Shown: positions 1 through 11,744 of the stretch, in pieces | Position numbering within the stretch: position 1 is the first letter of the stretch | How the letters are laid out: each line of letters begins with the position of its first letter | Source: Hermatobates lingyangjiaoensis | Taxonomy: Eukaryota > Arthropoda > Insecta > Hemiptera > Hermatobatidae | Assembly: GCA_026182355.1 (NCBI GenBank) | Contig: JAPFBL010000164.1 | Span: 310,001-374,000, forward strand | Length of the DNA stretch: 64,000 nucleotides | Direction of reading: 5' to 3' | Made by a program: the position numbers and the translations under genes | Notes under the pieces: generated by a model | Databases searched by the model: none | Told to the model about the DNA's origin: nothing | The model's input: only the letters and a program-made list of their open reading frames with translations

Positions 1-3000
1 ATTGAGAGAAAAAGTTGAGTCTAAAACTAAGAATAAATATAACGATCTTAGATCAAGAGTTAACCACGTCCTCAGTTTGAGACAATATATTTAATTTACG
101 ATTTGAAGAAGAAGTAGTGTCCAAAAGAAGGTGCTAAATAATATAAACATTCTTAGACGCGTAGTGTGGATCAGAGACTTCTTCAGTGCACAAATATATA
201 TTAGTTTTGTTCATATAGCTTCTCGACCATTGATTTATTAAGTTCACAGAAGGGGTTCTTGAGGATTTTGGTTTTGGTATTAGTATCTGTTATGATGGTA
301 TCTGTGCTAATGGCATGGACTGTTAAATAGTGTTTTCCCTCAAAAACAAACCTTGAAAATGCCAAACAATTTTTGGTTAAAGTCAGAGTATATTCAGGAG
401 TTGAATTTTTTTTATGACCAAATTCTCAAGAACCCCTTCTGTGAACTATATTATTTTTCGTTTGGAATTAAAAAGGAGTTAGATTTCGAGTAGGGCTATA
501 AAAAAACTCAAAGCTGGATTGTAGTTAGTATAGTTAACAAAAACATCTTCAGGTCCCAGATGTAACCAGAGCTTAAAGGAGATCCTGATATTATATTTTA
601 TATAAAATATTTTCAATATCAGTTAACGTGATAAAACTCGTTAAGCTCTCTTCTGAGTACAAATATACAAAAAATTATGATATGATACCGGAGTAAAAAA
701 GAACAAATAAATCTGTTTTTTCATTTGGAACCATATTTCAGTCTATTTATACGAAATGTTGATCCAAGACAAATTATTAAATATCTGGGATCAACAAAAC
801 ACTTACAATTATTGATATTTTTAAAAACCTGCTTTCCTGATGTCGAAATTCTGTTCGAAATATCAATTTTTAGCTCTCATGTATTGTGCTATTTTTAGAC
901 TAAATAGACCCTAAAAATAAAAATTGAATGCTCAATATAGTCATGTTATAATGAACTGAAACATTCTAAGCTCATTAACAAATAAATATCTAGCAAATTT
1001 GGAAGGCATATTTATGTTATGAACTACAATAGTGTACTATTTTATTATCTATAAGATAAGTATATATTTTTTTACCAAATATAAATACATATTTGTAGAG
1101 AATTTTCGTCTTAATATTTCTCAACGATTCCTAAATTATTTAATATTTAAAAATAATTTTTAGTATTTAAAAATTAATCTGCTAACGTATTTAGCATCTC
1201 ACAACATATGCTATCATTTTCTAAATATCTGCCTTTGAACTGCAAAAACTGTGCCTGTCGTTTGTAGTATACCAAATATGAATCATTAATCGATAAGAAG
1301 TGCCTTTCATCTTTCATCAATATAAGTTTCCACCTTTTCCCTCAGAGCTCCCTTCAATGCTTGCTATAAGTCACAGATTTCATTACAAATCTCTGGAACA
1401 AAGACTCTGAGGTTCCCCATTTAGCTGCTCAATTCAAATACTGCACTCAGTATAAATTTAAAAAACATGGTTTTATTTTTTAATCTATATTATACTTAAT
1501 AGCTCGTTAAAGGTATATATACAATTTTGTAGTAATATTTTATTATGTTTAACACTCGTTTATTAATTTTTTTTATACATTTCTTATTCTTTTCCTGGGC
1601 ATTATTTCTTTATCACTTTCTCTATTTTCCTTTCATTTATGATTGATTTTCTATCCTTATTTATATTTTCAGTTCTTTCTTCTTTCACTCAATATTTATT
1701 TGAATTTCTCAACATTATTTACATCTTCACTGTTATTTATGTTATCATTTTTGATGACGTAAATTTGGTCTCGTAGAAACATCTTTTCAACTGTCGCAGA
1801 ACAAATAAGTTTAGTCTCGGACTCTCTTCTCTCCTTTTGACGGTTCAGACCAGAAGTTGGTCTGAAAAAATATTTTTTCATTTATTTGTCTATCTGAGTT
1901 TAGAATAATTATTTTTGTTCATTTTAGATCGTTTTCTCATAGAAATATATTATACTAAGTGAGGGAAGTTCTAAATTATAAATAACAAAAAAGACCTTTT
2001 TTTCACAACAGATTCAATCCCCACAAAATATCTACATAAATTAACTAAAATCCTATGTTTTCACTTTAACGACTGTGCTTGATTAAAAATCAAGTTGAAA
2101 TTAATTTTTATAGGGAAAAAATGCTTTTTTTCATTTTTTCGGCAAAACATATAGGAAAAGGTTTTTTCTTCCTTTTCCCATTATGCACTGATCTAAAAAA
2201 CAAAAGACTCAACTCCGTTTGTGTTTTATGAAAATATTCTTTTAGTATATTTCAAAAAATAGTCGTTTCATTTACACGTAAAATACTCATTTTTGGACAT
2301 CTTTTATGCTAAAAGCAGTACTAAAGTACCATTATCTAATGTATATTGGGGAAGAAAAATCAAATATAACAATCAAAAAGGACTTTCATATCATTAAAAA
2401 GAGTTTGATAGAGTTTCTTGGGAAGGTAAACATTCTTGTCAAACAATCCAATGCAGTCTCATAGTTTAAAGCATTCTTTTATATTTTCAAAATTTTATAA
2501 TAATCTATATATGAATCCAGTGTATATTGTAACTTTTTTTTTACATACATTATATAAAATATAAATATATATATATCATAATTAAATAAATATGTATTTT
2601 TATTTTATGGTTTCTAAAGCAGCAAATATAAATGAATAGGAATCAAACAATACTACATCATGCATTTTGGTTGATTAGATACTATACGCAACTATAAACT
2701 CATTTCGATACACATAAACATTTATCACATTTTTATCATATATATGTATATTCAAAAAAATTAATATTACTATTTATTACTGGTCCAGTTTAACGCCGTA
2801 TACGATAACCATCATGAAACCTCCTTTTTGTTCAGATTTGAAGATCCTTGTGTATGCAGGTCAACAGTTATCCCTTTTTCTACTACAATGCAAGTACATG
2901 GTGTAAAATAAACTTTAAAATTTTAAATTTTATTAATTGTGTTAAACACCATATGTGACATGTTGTAACACTCACAGGAGTCAGTTAATACTACAATTAA

Positions 3001-4309
3001 TAATACAATTTTAATTGTATCATTAAAAAAAGGAAGGAAGGTATAATATGCAACTGGATTTGCAAATCAAGTAAAGAAATCTTTATATTGCACTTATAAT
3101 ATAGATTAATAGTATTTAATTAAAAAATTGTTTCTAGAGAAACTATTACTAAAAACTGAAATGAATTTAAAAGCATTCCAAATTCCTTAACATTTTTTTT
3201 TAACTTCCATACATATGTACTCATAATAATTTCAAAAAATTAAAAAAAAACAATGATCTTGAGGATTCTTAAAGAATGGTATAAAAATTCTCAACCTTCA
3301 CTGAAATCGTTTACTTTTGGTTATCTATATTTCAATATTAAATTAATTTTTCGATATTTATAAAATATTTAATGTTATCGACAGTTAATATTTTATTCAC
3401 CAGACACTGTTTTATTATTATTGATTTATCTATAGATTTACTTCAACAGAATAAAGGTTTAATGAAGGTTATTCACACGTGAAGATAAACTGGAACAGTG
3501 CCAAATATTATTTGCTACAATATTTCATTATTAATTTATGATGCAGTACGATATGAATATATAATACAGTTTCACGTAGTATAATTAATTATATTACTAT
3601 CTAATAGTATTTATTTTATTATTATAAATTACAATAATTAACTAATTGATTTACTACACTAAAACATTGGTTCCTTTAACTTATATAATCTATATATAAA
3701 TATGAGTTGACACTTTGACATAGTTTAATTAAATTATATATTAAGTTAGGCAATCACAATGTTCACATATACAAAAGTTATTAATAATTAAAGTATAAGT
3801 AGACATAAAAATACAAATACTATACGATGTACATTTATTGAACAAGTGAGGTCAGAGAATTGTAAACTTCCTTAAGCCACGAGAGGAAGACAAAATTATA
3901 TATTCTGTTAAGTTCACTAGTTTCCAATATAGATTTGTTTAACTGGAATAAATATACAATAAGTTTAACCATACTGTTTTAAATATAATTTTAATAATAT
4001 TTTGATATATTAAAAAATATACTTTTGTAATTAAAAGTTTAATAAACTTGGAAATTATTTTTCCTAAAAATTCCTTAATTTACGCTTTGCTCTAGTATAT
4101 ACCAACGCCAATTATTTTCATTGGTTATAGTTTACCTTTAATTGCTAATGAACAAATTTTATTTATTTCATAATGAATTTAAATTTCATTGATTATAAGT
4201 TAGGATTTAAGTGTAATGATTTTTTAGGAGAATTTTATTTATTGTCATTGGTTCGTTATCTGCAACAGAAATATGAACTGTAGATCATACATCTACTTTT
4301 TGTTCTCAA
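1..4309. other. AT-rich stretch without recognisable gene
   Basis: Very AT-rich sequence with many stop codons in all frames. The only structure noted is the inverted repeat at 241-447. It lies beyond the 3' end of the minus-strand receptor gene. I see no coding exon, RNA gene or element end. Confidence 0.6.
241..447. repeat. Inverted repeat, 23-bp perfect arms
   Basis: The arms at 241-263 and 425-447 are exact reverse complements (AGTTCACAGAAGGGG... against ...CCCCTTCTGTGAACT). They enclose about 160 bases with no open frame. This could be a small fold-back element or the ends of a MITE. No terminal motif or family is recognised. Confidence 0.6.
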
Positions 4310-5040
4310 ATTATATTAATAATCTCCAGTTTGTTAACAGTCCTTATTTTTTTATGGTCCTTAGTGATTTCTATGATCACAGTTACTCAGATTTTTCAAT
4401 AATCTTAGTTTTATATGGTCCTTAGTTATTTGTCCTTTACTTTTTATTTGGTCCTTAGTTATTAAGATTACTCAGTTATTTGGATAATATCTCGTTTTGT
4501 ATAGGCCTTAATTATTTTTATGGTCTGCACTTTTGTGTAGCCCTGAGTTATTTGTATTATCTTTATCTTTGTATGGGGTTTAGTTCTAGTAAAATCTCCA
4601 ATTCTTTCTAGCCTTTAGTTATTTGTATACTCTTCAGTTTTGTATAATTTCTTAATTTCTGTATAATCACTTCTCTATAGTCCTTAGCTATTTTTAAGAT
4701 CTCTAGATTTATGTAGTCATGATTTCATTATACAATTTCAATTTTTTTTTTCAGTTTTAGTTCACTTTTCTATAGTCTTTAGTTATTTTTAAGATCTCTA
4801 GATTTATGTAGTCATGATTTCATTATACAATTTCATTTTTTTTTTTCAGTTTTAGTTATTTACATATCTAGTTTTGTATATTTCTGTTACTTTTATACCT
4901 GCTAATTTGGTATGATCCTGAGTAATTTGTATACTTTCCAGTTTTGTATGGTCTTTAGTTGTTTGTATGATATCTACTTTAGTATATATTATTTTGAACT
5001 ATATGGACGATAGTTTGTTTAGTTTTGAGTTATTTGTCTA
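4310..5040. repeat. Degenerate tandem repeat (TGGTCCTTAGTTATTTGTA-like)
   Basis: The phrase 'tggtccttagttatttgta' and variants recur many times over about 730 bases with substitutions and spacing changes. Within it is a fresher duplication with a 95-base period: the segment beginning 'aagatctctagatttatg' occurs at 4696 and 4791. This is an old minisatellite with local re-amplification. No coding content. Confidence 0.65.
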
Positions 5041-5800
5041 AGCCATATGAAAGTCAACTTGGTTCGAATAAATAAAACATATATTTCGTTTCATACGCTT
5101 TTTGGACTATACCAGTTGTACTTTTTCATATTGCTTGTATTTTAATTCTAATTCTAGAAAGAATTAAATTTCTATTTATCATTTTTTGTAACAATATTTA
5201 GAGAAAATAAGAAAAATGAACAAATTAATGCTTTGGCGATTCATTTAAATGCCAAGCTTATAATAGCTTCCTGTTTTAATTATGTGAATATCTACTGAAT
5301 ATATGTATTTTCGCATTAAAGTTAAACTTCTTTTCTTGAAAAAAAAAACTAAAAATATATTCTGCAGTAGAATTTATTTAAAACTGAATAAGTCAATTTA
5401 GGGAAAAAAATCAGTTGAAACAAGAAATCTTTTATTTAAATTAATGGTTGAAGTTCGCCTATCCATAAATTATGGATTACCTCTCTTGAATAGAATTTCC
5501 TCAATTTGCAAATCATTTAGATGATAATTAAGCTTTCTAGAAATGTTTTGTTAATTAGCAAGTGACTGAAACAGCAGCCATGAGTTAGAAGTAAAAGGAT
5601 TGCGCTTTATTAGCTCTACTTTAAAGAACAAGTCGTCTTAATATTTTATTTGAGAAGGAATTCAACCAACGTTTGTTAGTAATAAACGACACAATCCACA
5701 TGTATAAACTTGTCTATTAACTATTCATTTCTGGTTTACGTTTTTAAATTATTAATTACATCTTATAACACAATAAAGTGATATTTTGTTCATTCGTATA
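5041..5800. other. AT-rich stretch, nothing recognised
   Basis: No ORF, repeat family or element end recognised between the degenerate minisatellite and the first Penelope-like fragment. Confidence 0.5.
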
Positions 5801-5805
5801 TATAT

Positions 5806-5880
5806 AAAAGTATCGACCGTGGAATAGAAACAAAACTAAAGTTTATCGGGACTCGGTCAGTTCTTCAGGTTCAAATTTAA
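5806..5880 (-). repeat. Penelope-like terminal fragment (family C)
   Basis: The sequence from 'agtatcgaccgtggaatag' through 'tttatcgggactcggtcag' matches the outer left arm of the family C fold-backs at 25869 and 56325. It is truncated before the ribozyme-like part and lies next to TA-rich sequence. Confidence 0.55.
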
Positions 5881-6046
5881 TGTTATTCAATAATAATGCG
5901 TAAAAATATTGCATATTAATCATTTATAATAATTTAATATATATATATTAAATTATTAAAAAATAATTTAATATATATATATTATTACCTAATAGGTAAT
6001 ATATATATATATTACCTAATAGGTAATATATATATATATATATATA

Positions 6047-6282
6047 AAGATTTCACATAAACACGTGTAATAACAATCAATGATCAAACCACAATAAGAA
6101 ATGGGAAAACAAGCCTAAGATCTTTCAACCGTAACAAGCGGTCTTCGTCAGAGTCAAAAACCCAACATTCTTTCAACCGTAACAAGCGGTCTTCGTCACG
6201 AAGATCGCGACAAAGACAGCTTGTTACGGTTGAAAGATCTTAGTCTTGTTTTCCCATTTCTTATTGTGGTTTGATCTTTGAT
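6047..6282. mobile_element. Fold-back element, family A (copy 1)
   Basis: An inverted repeat flanked by (TA)n. The outer arms (tttcacataaacacgtg..., caccacaataag-type block) are followed inward by the family A hammerhead-like motif on the minus strand, with a sense copy on the right arm. The centre is rearranged: a second partial left-arm copy ('ctttcaaccgtaacaagcgg') is inserted at about 6171-6198 and the right ribozyme lacks a clean CTGACGA. Interpreted as a snap-back copy of Penelope-like terminal sequence without coding region. Confidence 0.7.
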
Positions 6283-6288
6283 ATATAA

Positions 6289-6344
<56 letters not shown>

Positions 6345-6408
6345 GATTTCACATAAACACGTGAAACAACAATCAATGATCAATCCACAATAAGAAATGG
6401 GAAAACAA

Positions 6409-6451
6409 GACTAAGATCTTTCAACCGTAACAAGCGGTCTTCGTCAGAGTC
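6409..6451 (-). ncRNA. Hammerhead-ribozyme-like motif, family A (left arm)
   Basis: Minus-strand mirror of 6496-6538, also 43 nt and with all core elements: GACU, CUGACGA, stem II, GAAA, AGAUCU, U, AGUC. It points outward from the palindrome centre, divergent from its partner. Confidence 0.65.
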
Positions 6452-6495
6452 AAAAACCCAACTGAACACTTGGGTCAGTGTTCAGTTGGGTCTTT

Positions 6496-6538
6496 GACTC
6501 TGACGAAGACCGCTTGTTACGGTTGAAAGATCTTAGTC
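6496..6538 (+). ncRNA. Hammerhead-ribozyme-like motif, family A (right arm)
   Basis: Visible in order: 5' stem I GACU (6496-6499); core CUGACGA (6500-6506); stem II ACCG...CGGU with a 7-nt loop and unpaired AG/U flanks; GAAA (6525-6528); stem III as the palindrome AGAUCU (6528-6533); predicted cleavage nucleotide U (6534); 3' stem I AGUC (6535-6538), which pairs fully with GACU. Hammerheads with a very short stem III that work as dimers are known in Penelope-like elements. The unpaired bases beside stem II depart from the strict consensus. Confidence 0.7.
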
Positions 6539-6599
6539 TTGTTTTCCCATTTCTTATTGTGGTTTGATCATTGATATAATATATATATATATATATGGT

Positions 6600-6838
6600 A
6601 TACTACCCATTAGATGAAACAATTCATCAAACTGAATAACCTAGAATTTTTAAAAGAACACACAGAAAAGAATTTACTGAAACTCACTACTATATTTTCA
6701 TGTCATCGTCGTCAGAAATAATAAGTCGTTATCAGCCTTAGGAGAGATTCACATCTACTCCTGACGACGAGAACATCGAAATATAGCAGTAAGCTTTAAT
6801 GATTTCTTTTCTGTGTTTTTCTGAAAATTCTAGTTTAT
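6600..6838. mobile_element. Fold-back element, family I (degenerate hammerhead)
   Basis: Imperfect inverted repeat: the left arm 'aacctagaatttttaaaag...cacacagaaaag' pairs with the right arm 'cttttctgtgttttt...aattctag'. Near the centre the right arm reads CTGACGA, a weak hairpin, GAAA then AUAU, and the left arm carries the mirrored motif with a poor stem II. A related left arm occurs at 29291-29405. It resembles the other fold-backs in architecture but the ribozyme core is eroded. Confidence 0.5.
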
Positions 6839-6864
6839 ATAAATATACATAGATATATATAACA

Positions 6865-7073
6865 ATATTTCACATAAGCACATGAAATAACAATCAATGA
6901 TCAAACCACAACATGAAATAGGGAGAAAAGACTAAGATCTGTCAGCCGTAACAAGTGGTCTTCGTCAGAGTCAAAAACCCAACTGGGTTTTTCTTCTAAC
7001 GAAAACCGCTTGTTACGGTTGAATGATCTTAGTCTTTTTTCCTCATTTCATATTGTGGTTTGAACATTGATAC
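6865..7073. mobile_element. Fold-back element, family A (copy 3, diverged)
   Basis: Same arm order as 6342-6575 but with more substitutions. The right arm reads 'tctaacgaaaaccgcttgttacggttgaatg', so both CTGACGA and GAAA are damaged. Third family A element within 1 kb, suggesting repeated insertion into one TA-rich tract. Confidence 0.6.
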
Positions 7074-7079
7074 ATAGGT

Positions 7080-8216
7080 ATATACATAACAGAAATTTTT
7101 AAAAACACAACGAAATAAAACAAACTGAAACCTATGGTATTATTTAGGTTGTAAACAAAATTGAGCTATTTCGTTAGAATGTAAAAAAATAAATGCATTT
7201 TCATAGAAATGTGTAACTTAGCCTGACAATTTCATTATTCTAGTAAAAAATTGTAAAATTTATTACTTACAAAGTTTGTTATGTCAAAGATTAAGTCATA
7301 TTTTCTTCATATATTAAAAATTACTTTATAGTTTACTTGTTGATGATAGAATAGTTTGGTTTTCCTCTCAGCTTTGTGTTGTCCCACGGTTATCCAGAGA
7401 AGTAATTATAGGCGCTAGTGCGTATAAGGTAATTTTAAATTGACAGGAATTTAAAAGATGAATGACATGTTTTGACTTCTTTTCCTTTCCCATGGACAAA
7501 AGGTTTTTTCTATTATTGTTAACGAAAAGTCTTACTATTATCTCTGTTTGTGTCATACCATGTTTTTGAAAAAAAAAATTAAAACTAAATAAGAAAGTTT
7601 TTAAAACTTAGTGAATTCAGTGAATTTATATCACATTTCAAGAATTAAGATACATTTTTTTATAATTTCATTTTTTTAATATCACTCTTTTTTTTCAATT
7701 TTTCATCTTTACTTTTTCAGCACTAGGTTCATTTGATATATATATATATATATATACACAGCTACTTAATAAGTTTTTTGTAATTGCTAAGTTATACCCA
7801 TCTTCCTTTCAATGAAGTAGTCTTTGTTTGTTGCCATAAAACTTCTATCACACAGAAAAATATTCATTGATTTTCCAAATCTAGCTAAATACGATTGACT
7901 ATGTATTGTGCAACTGTAGGATTAGTGGTTTTAAGTTTATAAGGGAATTACATGTTAACTAATCTTATCTCATTTATTTAATTAATAGTAATACTTGTTA
8001 GCCAATAGTAAGTAATTTTATATTGAATTTCGATAAATACAAGTAAATGTGGACTAGAATTAATAATTCTTATAAATTAATATTTTATAATGGTGATTCT
8101 TGGAGGAGTAAAACCACTTTGAGATTTTATATAGTGGGAGTTATGCATTTTCCTCATCACGTAGCCATTGTAATGCTCTCTCTGACCTCTGTTCATGTAA
8201 TCAGTTTAGGTACTGT
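7080..8216. other. 3' flank / possible 3' UTR of the receptor gene
   Basis: No ORF of note. On the minus strand this is immediately downstream of the receptor stop codon at 8217-8219. A minus-strand AATAAA (plus TTTATT at 7973-7978) is a possible polyadenylation signal giving a short 3' UTR, but AATAAA is frequent in DNA this AT-rich. A (TA)n tract is at 7737-7756. Confidence 0.3.
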
Positions 8217-8870
8217 CTAGAGGTTACTTTCCCTGTGTTCTAGACGGGAGAAGTCTTTGTCTCGACGCAAAAGTGAATTGTTCAGTAATGCTTCTTTGGT
8301 TAGTGAACCATTTCTTGGATTGCGTCGACTTGAGTGAGAAAGTGTTGTTGTAAGGGTCCCACGGTGGAGGAATATCTCTGGCCGAGATGTAAGACCAAGA
8401 AGTCTTTTAAATCCGCGTCGAAATTTAGAAGACATTAAGTTGTAAACAATGGGATTGACGGCAGAATTAAGGTAAATCATTATACGACAGAGGTAGAGAA
8501 TGTTGTAGAAAGTTTCAACTCCAAGCGATTGAATCCTTTCCATTGGTACAAGGATATACCAAAGTGTGAAGACTCTGAAGGGAAGCAGCAAAGGAAGAAC
8601 ATAACGACAACTGTGGCCAGCATGACAACGACTTGCCGACGAGCCCTCTGATTGGCCAAGTCGACGCTGCGTGATGTAGCTGGCTTCATGAGGTGACTGG
8701 CAATGACAATGTAGAGGACGACGAGGACGAGAAGAGGCACGACGAAGAAGACAAGCATGGTCATTAGGACGAAGACAGTGGACCAGGAGGTGAGCTCCGT
8801 CATACACACTGGCTCCAGGCCCCCATCACCATAGACTTGCAGGCGGTATTCGGAAACCACCAGAGTGGGG
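8217..8870 (-). CDS. Ecdysis-triggering hormone receptor-like GPCR, 3' terminal exon (one-base frameshift)
   Basis: Last coding exon of a rhodopsin-class peptide GPCR. In order it encodes extracellular loop 2 (VYGDGGLEPVCMTE, with the Cys that normally bonds the TM3 Cys), TM5 (FFVVPLLVLVVLYIVIA), loop 3 ending RARRQVVVMLATVVV, TM6 (MFFLCC-LPFRVFTLWYI), TM7 (NILYLCRIMIYLNSAVNPIVY, with NPxxY), the helix 8 stretch FRRGFKRLLGL and a Ser/Arg-rich tail ending HRESNL. The acceptor is tttgtgtttcag|C; the split codon AG|C joins exactly with the 47545 exon to give LFTSPTL. One base is missing near 8585: the exon is 654 bp but 655 are needed, and the frame changes between FFLCC and PFRVF. No other lesion is seen, so a sequencing indel is likelier than a pseudogene. 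Loop and TM sequences resemble arthropod ETHR most; the related TRH-receptor group is the alternative. Confidence 0.85.
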
Positions 8871-9582
8871 CTGAAACACAAATGACGTCAGACAGACAAG
8901 CCACTGAAACCATTCAACATCTACTAACTATACAAATACAACTACAACAAAGAAGTGAATACAATAAATGTAAACAAAAATACAAAACAAATCACCAAGC
9001 AGTACAAACTAACCTCCATTACCAATAACTACATATTGCTAAATCAGAGTCATATTAATAACCCGTCTTAACAATTATTTCAACACAACCATTCTTAAGA
9101 ATACGAATTAAAATCTTATCTATTAACAATTCTTATAAACATCATTTAACAAATGATTTCTTAGGAATATGATTTCTAAATTTAATTTTTAACTGATATC
9201 ATTTCAGGGTAACTAATCTTACAGATATCATTTTAGAATAACCGTTCTTAAAAATAAAATTTCAGAATTACCTCTCTTGCGGATATTTTAGGGTAACTTT
9301 ATCAACTACAAAAGTAACGACTAACACCAAGGATTATTATGTAATTATACTGTATATTATATTAATTTACACTCATGTTATAGTTTGCAGTTTTAGGGTA
9401 GGTTTCACTACTGGTGACTTATCCTGACATAAGTGTGGTTACTATTGGTAATTTATAAGTATTAATCTAAACTGTAGCCTCATATAATGTCCCAAATATA
9501 ACCTTCTATAGTTTCCTCCTCTAATTTTATTTAGGATTATCTGAAAATTTCGTAATAAATTTTAGTTAAAAAGTTAGCTCAT

Positions 9583-9730
9583 ATGCGCGGGCCAGGGTAG
9601 TCCAGTGGCTTACGTGTTCGTCTCTGGGCTGGTAGATCCGGGGTTCGATGACCACTCTGACCCTCGATTTATTCACACTTGGAAGTGAAAAAAATCTGAT
9701 CCCTTGACCCTCGGAGAAACAGTTAAGCAG
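9583..9730 (+). mobile_element. tRNA-derived SINE (copy 1)
   Basis: The start carries A-box-like 'tagtccagtggc' and B-box-like 'ggttcgatgacc' (about 9642-9653) at tRNA spacing. The conserved SINE body follows ('ctcgatttattcacacttgg', 'gaaaaaaatctgatccc'). The same order recurs in at least seven other copies. It runs directly into the family A fold-back at 9730. Confidence 0.75.
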
Positions 9731-9916
9731 TGGGAAAACAAAATTAAGGTCTTTCAACCGTAACAAGCGGTCTTCGTCAGATTCAGCTTGCTACTCAGTT
9801 CGGTTTTTGACTCTGACGAAGACCGCTTGTTACGGTTGAAAGATCTTAGTTTTGTTTTCCCATTTTCATATTGTGGTTTGATCATTGATTGTTATTTCAC
9901 TTGTTTTTTGTGAAAT

Positions 9917-9921
<5 letters not shown>
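9730..9921. mobile_element. Fold-back element, family A (copy 4)
   Basis: The left arm is shortened at its outer end, where the SINE adjoins. The right arm is complete, with CTGACGA, stem II ACCG/CGGU, GAAA and AGATCT, and ends in (TA)n at 9921-9952. The centre is a short loop around 'cagcttgctactcagttcgg'. Confidence 0.7.
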
Positions 9922-9957
<36 letters not shown>

Positions 9958-10149
9958 TGTGTACAGTGTGTTAATGTGGTAGGCGTGGTTGCCACTAGTG
10001 CACAAGCTACCTATTTAACTTATAAATTTTTTATTCTGTGGCATAGAGTATATAGTTTATATTTCCTAGATTCTAAGGCTATGGTGAAAACAAGCTTAAA
10101 ATCCTTCTTGAAGGGCTATTTATCAGACAATATGGTCTTACGCCCTTGA

Positions 10150-11740
10150 CTATGGAAAATTCAAGAATTCCGATGTAAATAACTTTGTAACTTTTATGTT
10201 AATTATATTCCATTCTCCTTTCAAACTCTGAAGACCATTTATGGTCAAAAAATCTTACTATTATTTTCAAGTTTTAATTTGTATTTTTTATTTCCATTTT
10301 TAATTTAATTATTTTAAAATCTTATTTTATATTTTTGGGTATTATATGTTATTTAAAATATTTTAGATCTAAATCTACACCAGTATATTGATTTTCACAA
10401 TTTTTTGAATGATGGAGTTTAGGTTTCTTATTACTTTTTTAAAATGAGGAGATAATTTAAATTAAAGTATATTGTAGTAAAGGTATCTGAAAAGTGTTGA
10501 CATGACAAATATGTTAGGAGTTTACAAGAAACTGAAATTTGAAACTCTTGAGAAAAACAGTTTAATATTGCATCTTTATTAGAATATGATCAAGATAAAT
10601 TTGTGAAAATTGATTTTTTTTTTAAAACAGTGTTTGAAACAGATTGAAAAGAAAGTTAATAAAAAAGAAAGAAATGTAGTTAAGGATAAGCCTTGAGTCT
10701 TCTTGTTGACTTTCCAGTTGATTAGACCAGCTCCATGTATTTGTCATGGTCTGTTTAAACCCTTAGACGTAAATACCATGATTAATTAATAAGCGATAAA
10801 TTGTCCATGACACTCTATCAATCATTCGGTTATATTTAGCTTTCAAGCGGCGTATTCACAAACATTGAGACGATTCCATATGGCGCTAGAGCCAAATCAA
10901 GGATTAGACGAGCATATGTTTTGGCCACAAGGGAAGCATTAAAGTAGTTTCTTTTTTTTTTATTTCTATAGTAATAAAAAATATATAATTCCATCATTAG
11001 CAATGTATCCATTTTTTTTATTATTTTAAAAAGCACGCGTTTTAAAATTTAAAGACACGTGCAGTTTTCTTTGATTAAAAATATTTCTTTAAATGACTTT
11101 AGTAAGAATAACTTTTCTTCCATAAGACTTTTGTCAAATTGACTTATCCGGTTACACTCAACTTTGTCCTAAGTTAGTAACAGCTTTTGCAATTAAGCAC
11201 ATCTGCCTGATGAGACCATAATAAAGTTTGAAAGAGAATAGCAAACTTGACATTTCTGCTGAAAATAGTTTAGAAATATAAGTTTTAGTCGTAAAATATA
11301 AATTTAAAACAAAAATTATCCTGATAAATATTGTTTGGAAGAAATATTTTTTGATTCTCAACTATTGAAAAAAAAAACAAATATTTTCTTTAAACAGTGT
11401 TTTCTTTTACTTATGTTAAACAAACGGATTTATTTTAATATTTGAACTGAAAGAAAAACTAGCTCTATAAAGTTGTAAATAGAGAAATGTATTAAAAGAA
11501 ATTTTGTTCTTTGTTCACAGACAAATAGTTTTTCAACATTTGTACTGTTTTAGAGCTAAAAAGTGTGCATCATTTGTACTACGCCCGAACTATATCACTA
11601 GAATGATTGCACATTACGAGTTCTGAATTTTGATTCATTCTTAGTAACTACAAATGAGTAATGAATACCGGACACCAATCAATATCAGTATTATAACGGT
11701 TATATTTTTAAATACCAACATGTTCAAATGTTCAAATACC
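10150..11740. other. Intronic AT-rich stretch; one decayed hammerhead-like motif
   Basis: No gene. At 10228-10256 the plus strand reads CTGAAGA, then the small hairpin CCATTTATGG, then TCAAAAAATCTT, which resembles a worn-out hammerhead terminal motif. Otherwise nothing recognised. Confidence 0.4.
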
Positions 11741-11744
11741 AACT

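Larger units (their letters stand above)
6342..6575. mobile_element. Fold-back element, family A (copy 2, well preserved)
   Basis: A nearly perfect palindrome embedded in (TA)n. The arms are over 100 bp and the inverted identity runs almost to the loop near 6470. Each arm holds a complete hammerhead-like motif (6409-6451 minus, 6496-6538 plus). There is no ORF. This is the best copy for defining the family: outer block with acacgtg, then a poly-pyrimidine block ttttcccatttcttattg, then the ribozyme, then the loop. Confidence 0.8.

Noticed and set aside
8217..8881. Two separate small membrane proteins in overlapping frames
   Set aside because: Together they form one GPCR half (TM5-TM6 in one frame, TM6-TM7 in the next) separated by a one-base deletion.
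8837..9028. 63-codon plus-strand ORF
   Set aside because: It overlaps the receptor exon on the wrong strand and has no motif.
9595..9660. A tRNA gene on the plus strand
   Set aside because: A- and B-box-like sequences are present but the cloverleaf arms do not pair, and the same sequence recurs with a common non-tRNA body in many copies, so it is a SINE head.
9889..10149. Protein rich in alternating Ile-Tyr (also at 15778, 26067, 57391)
   Set aside because: Translation of (TA)n microsatellites next to fold-back elements.
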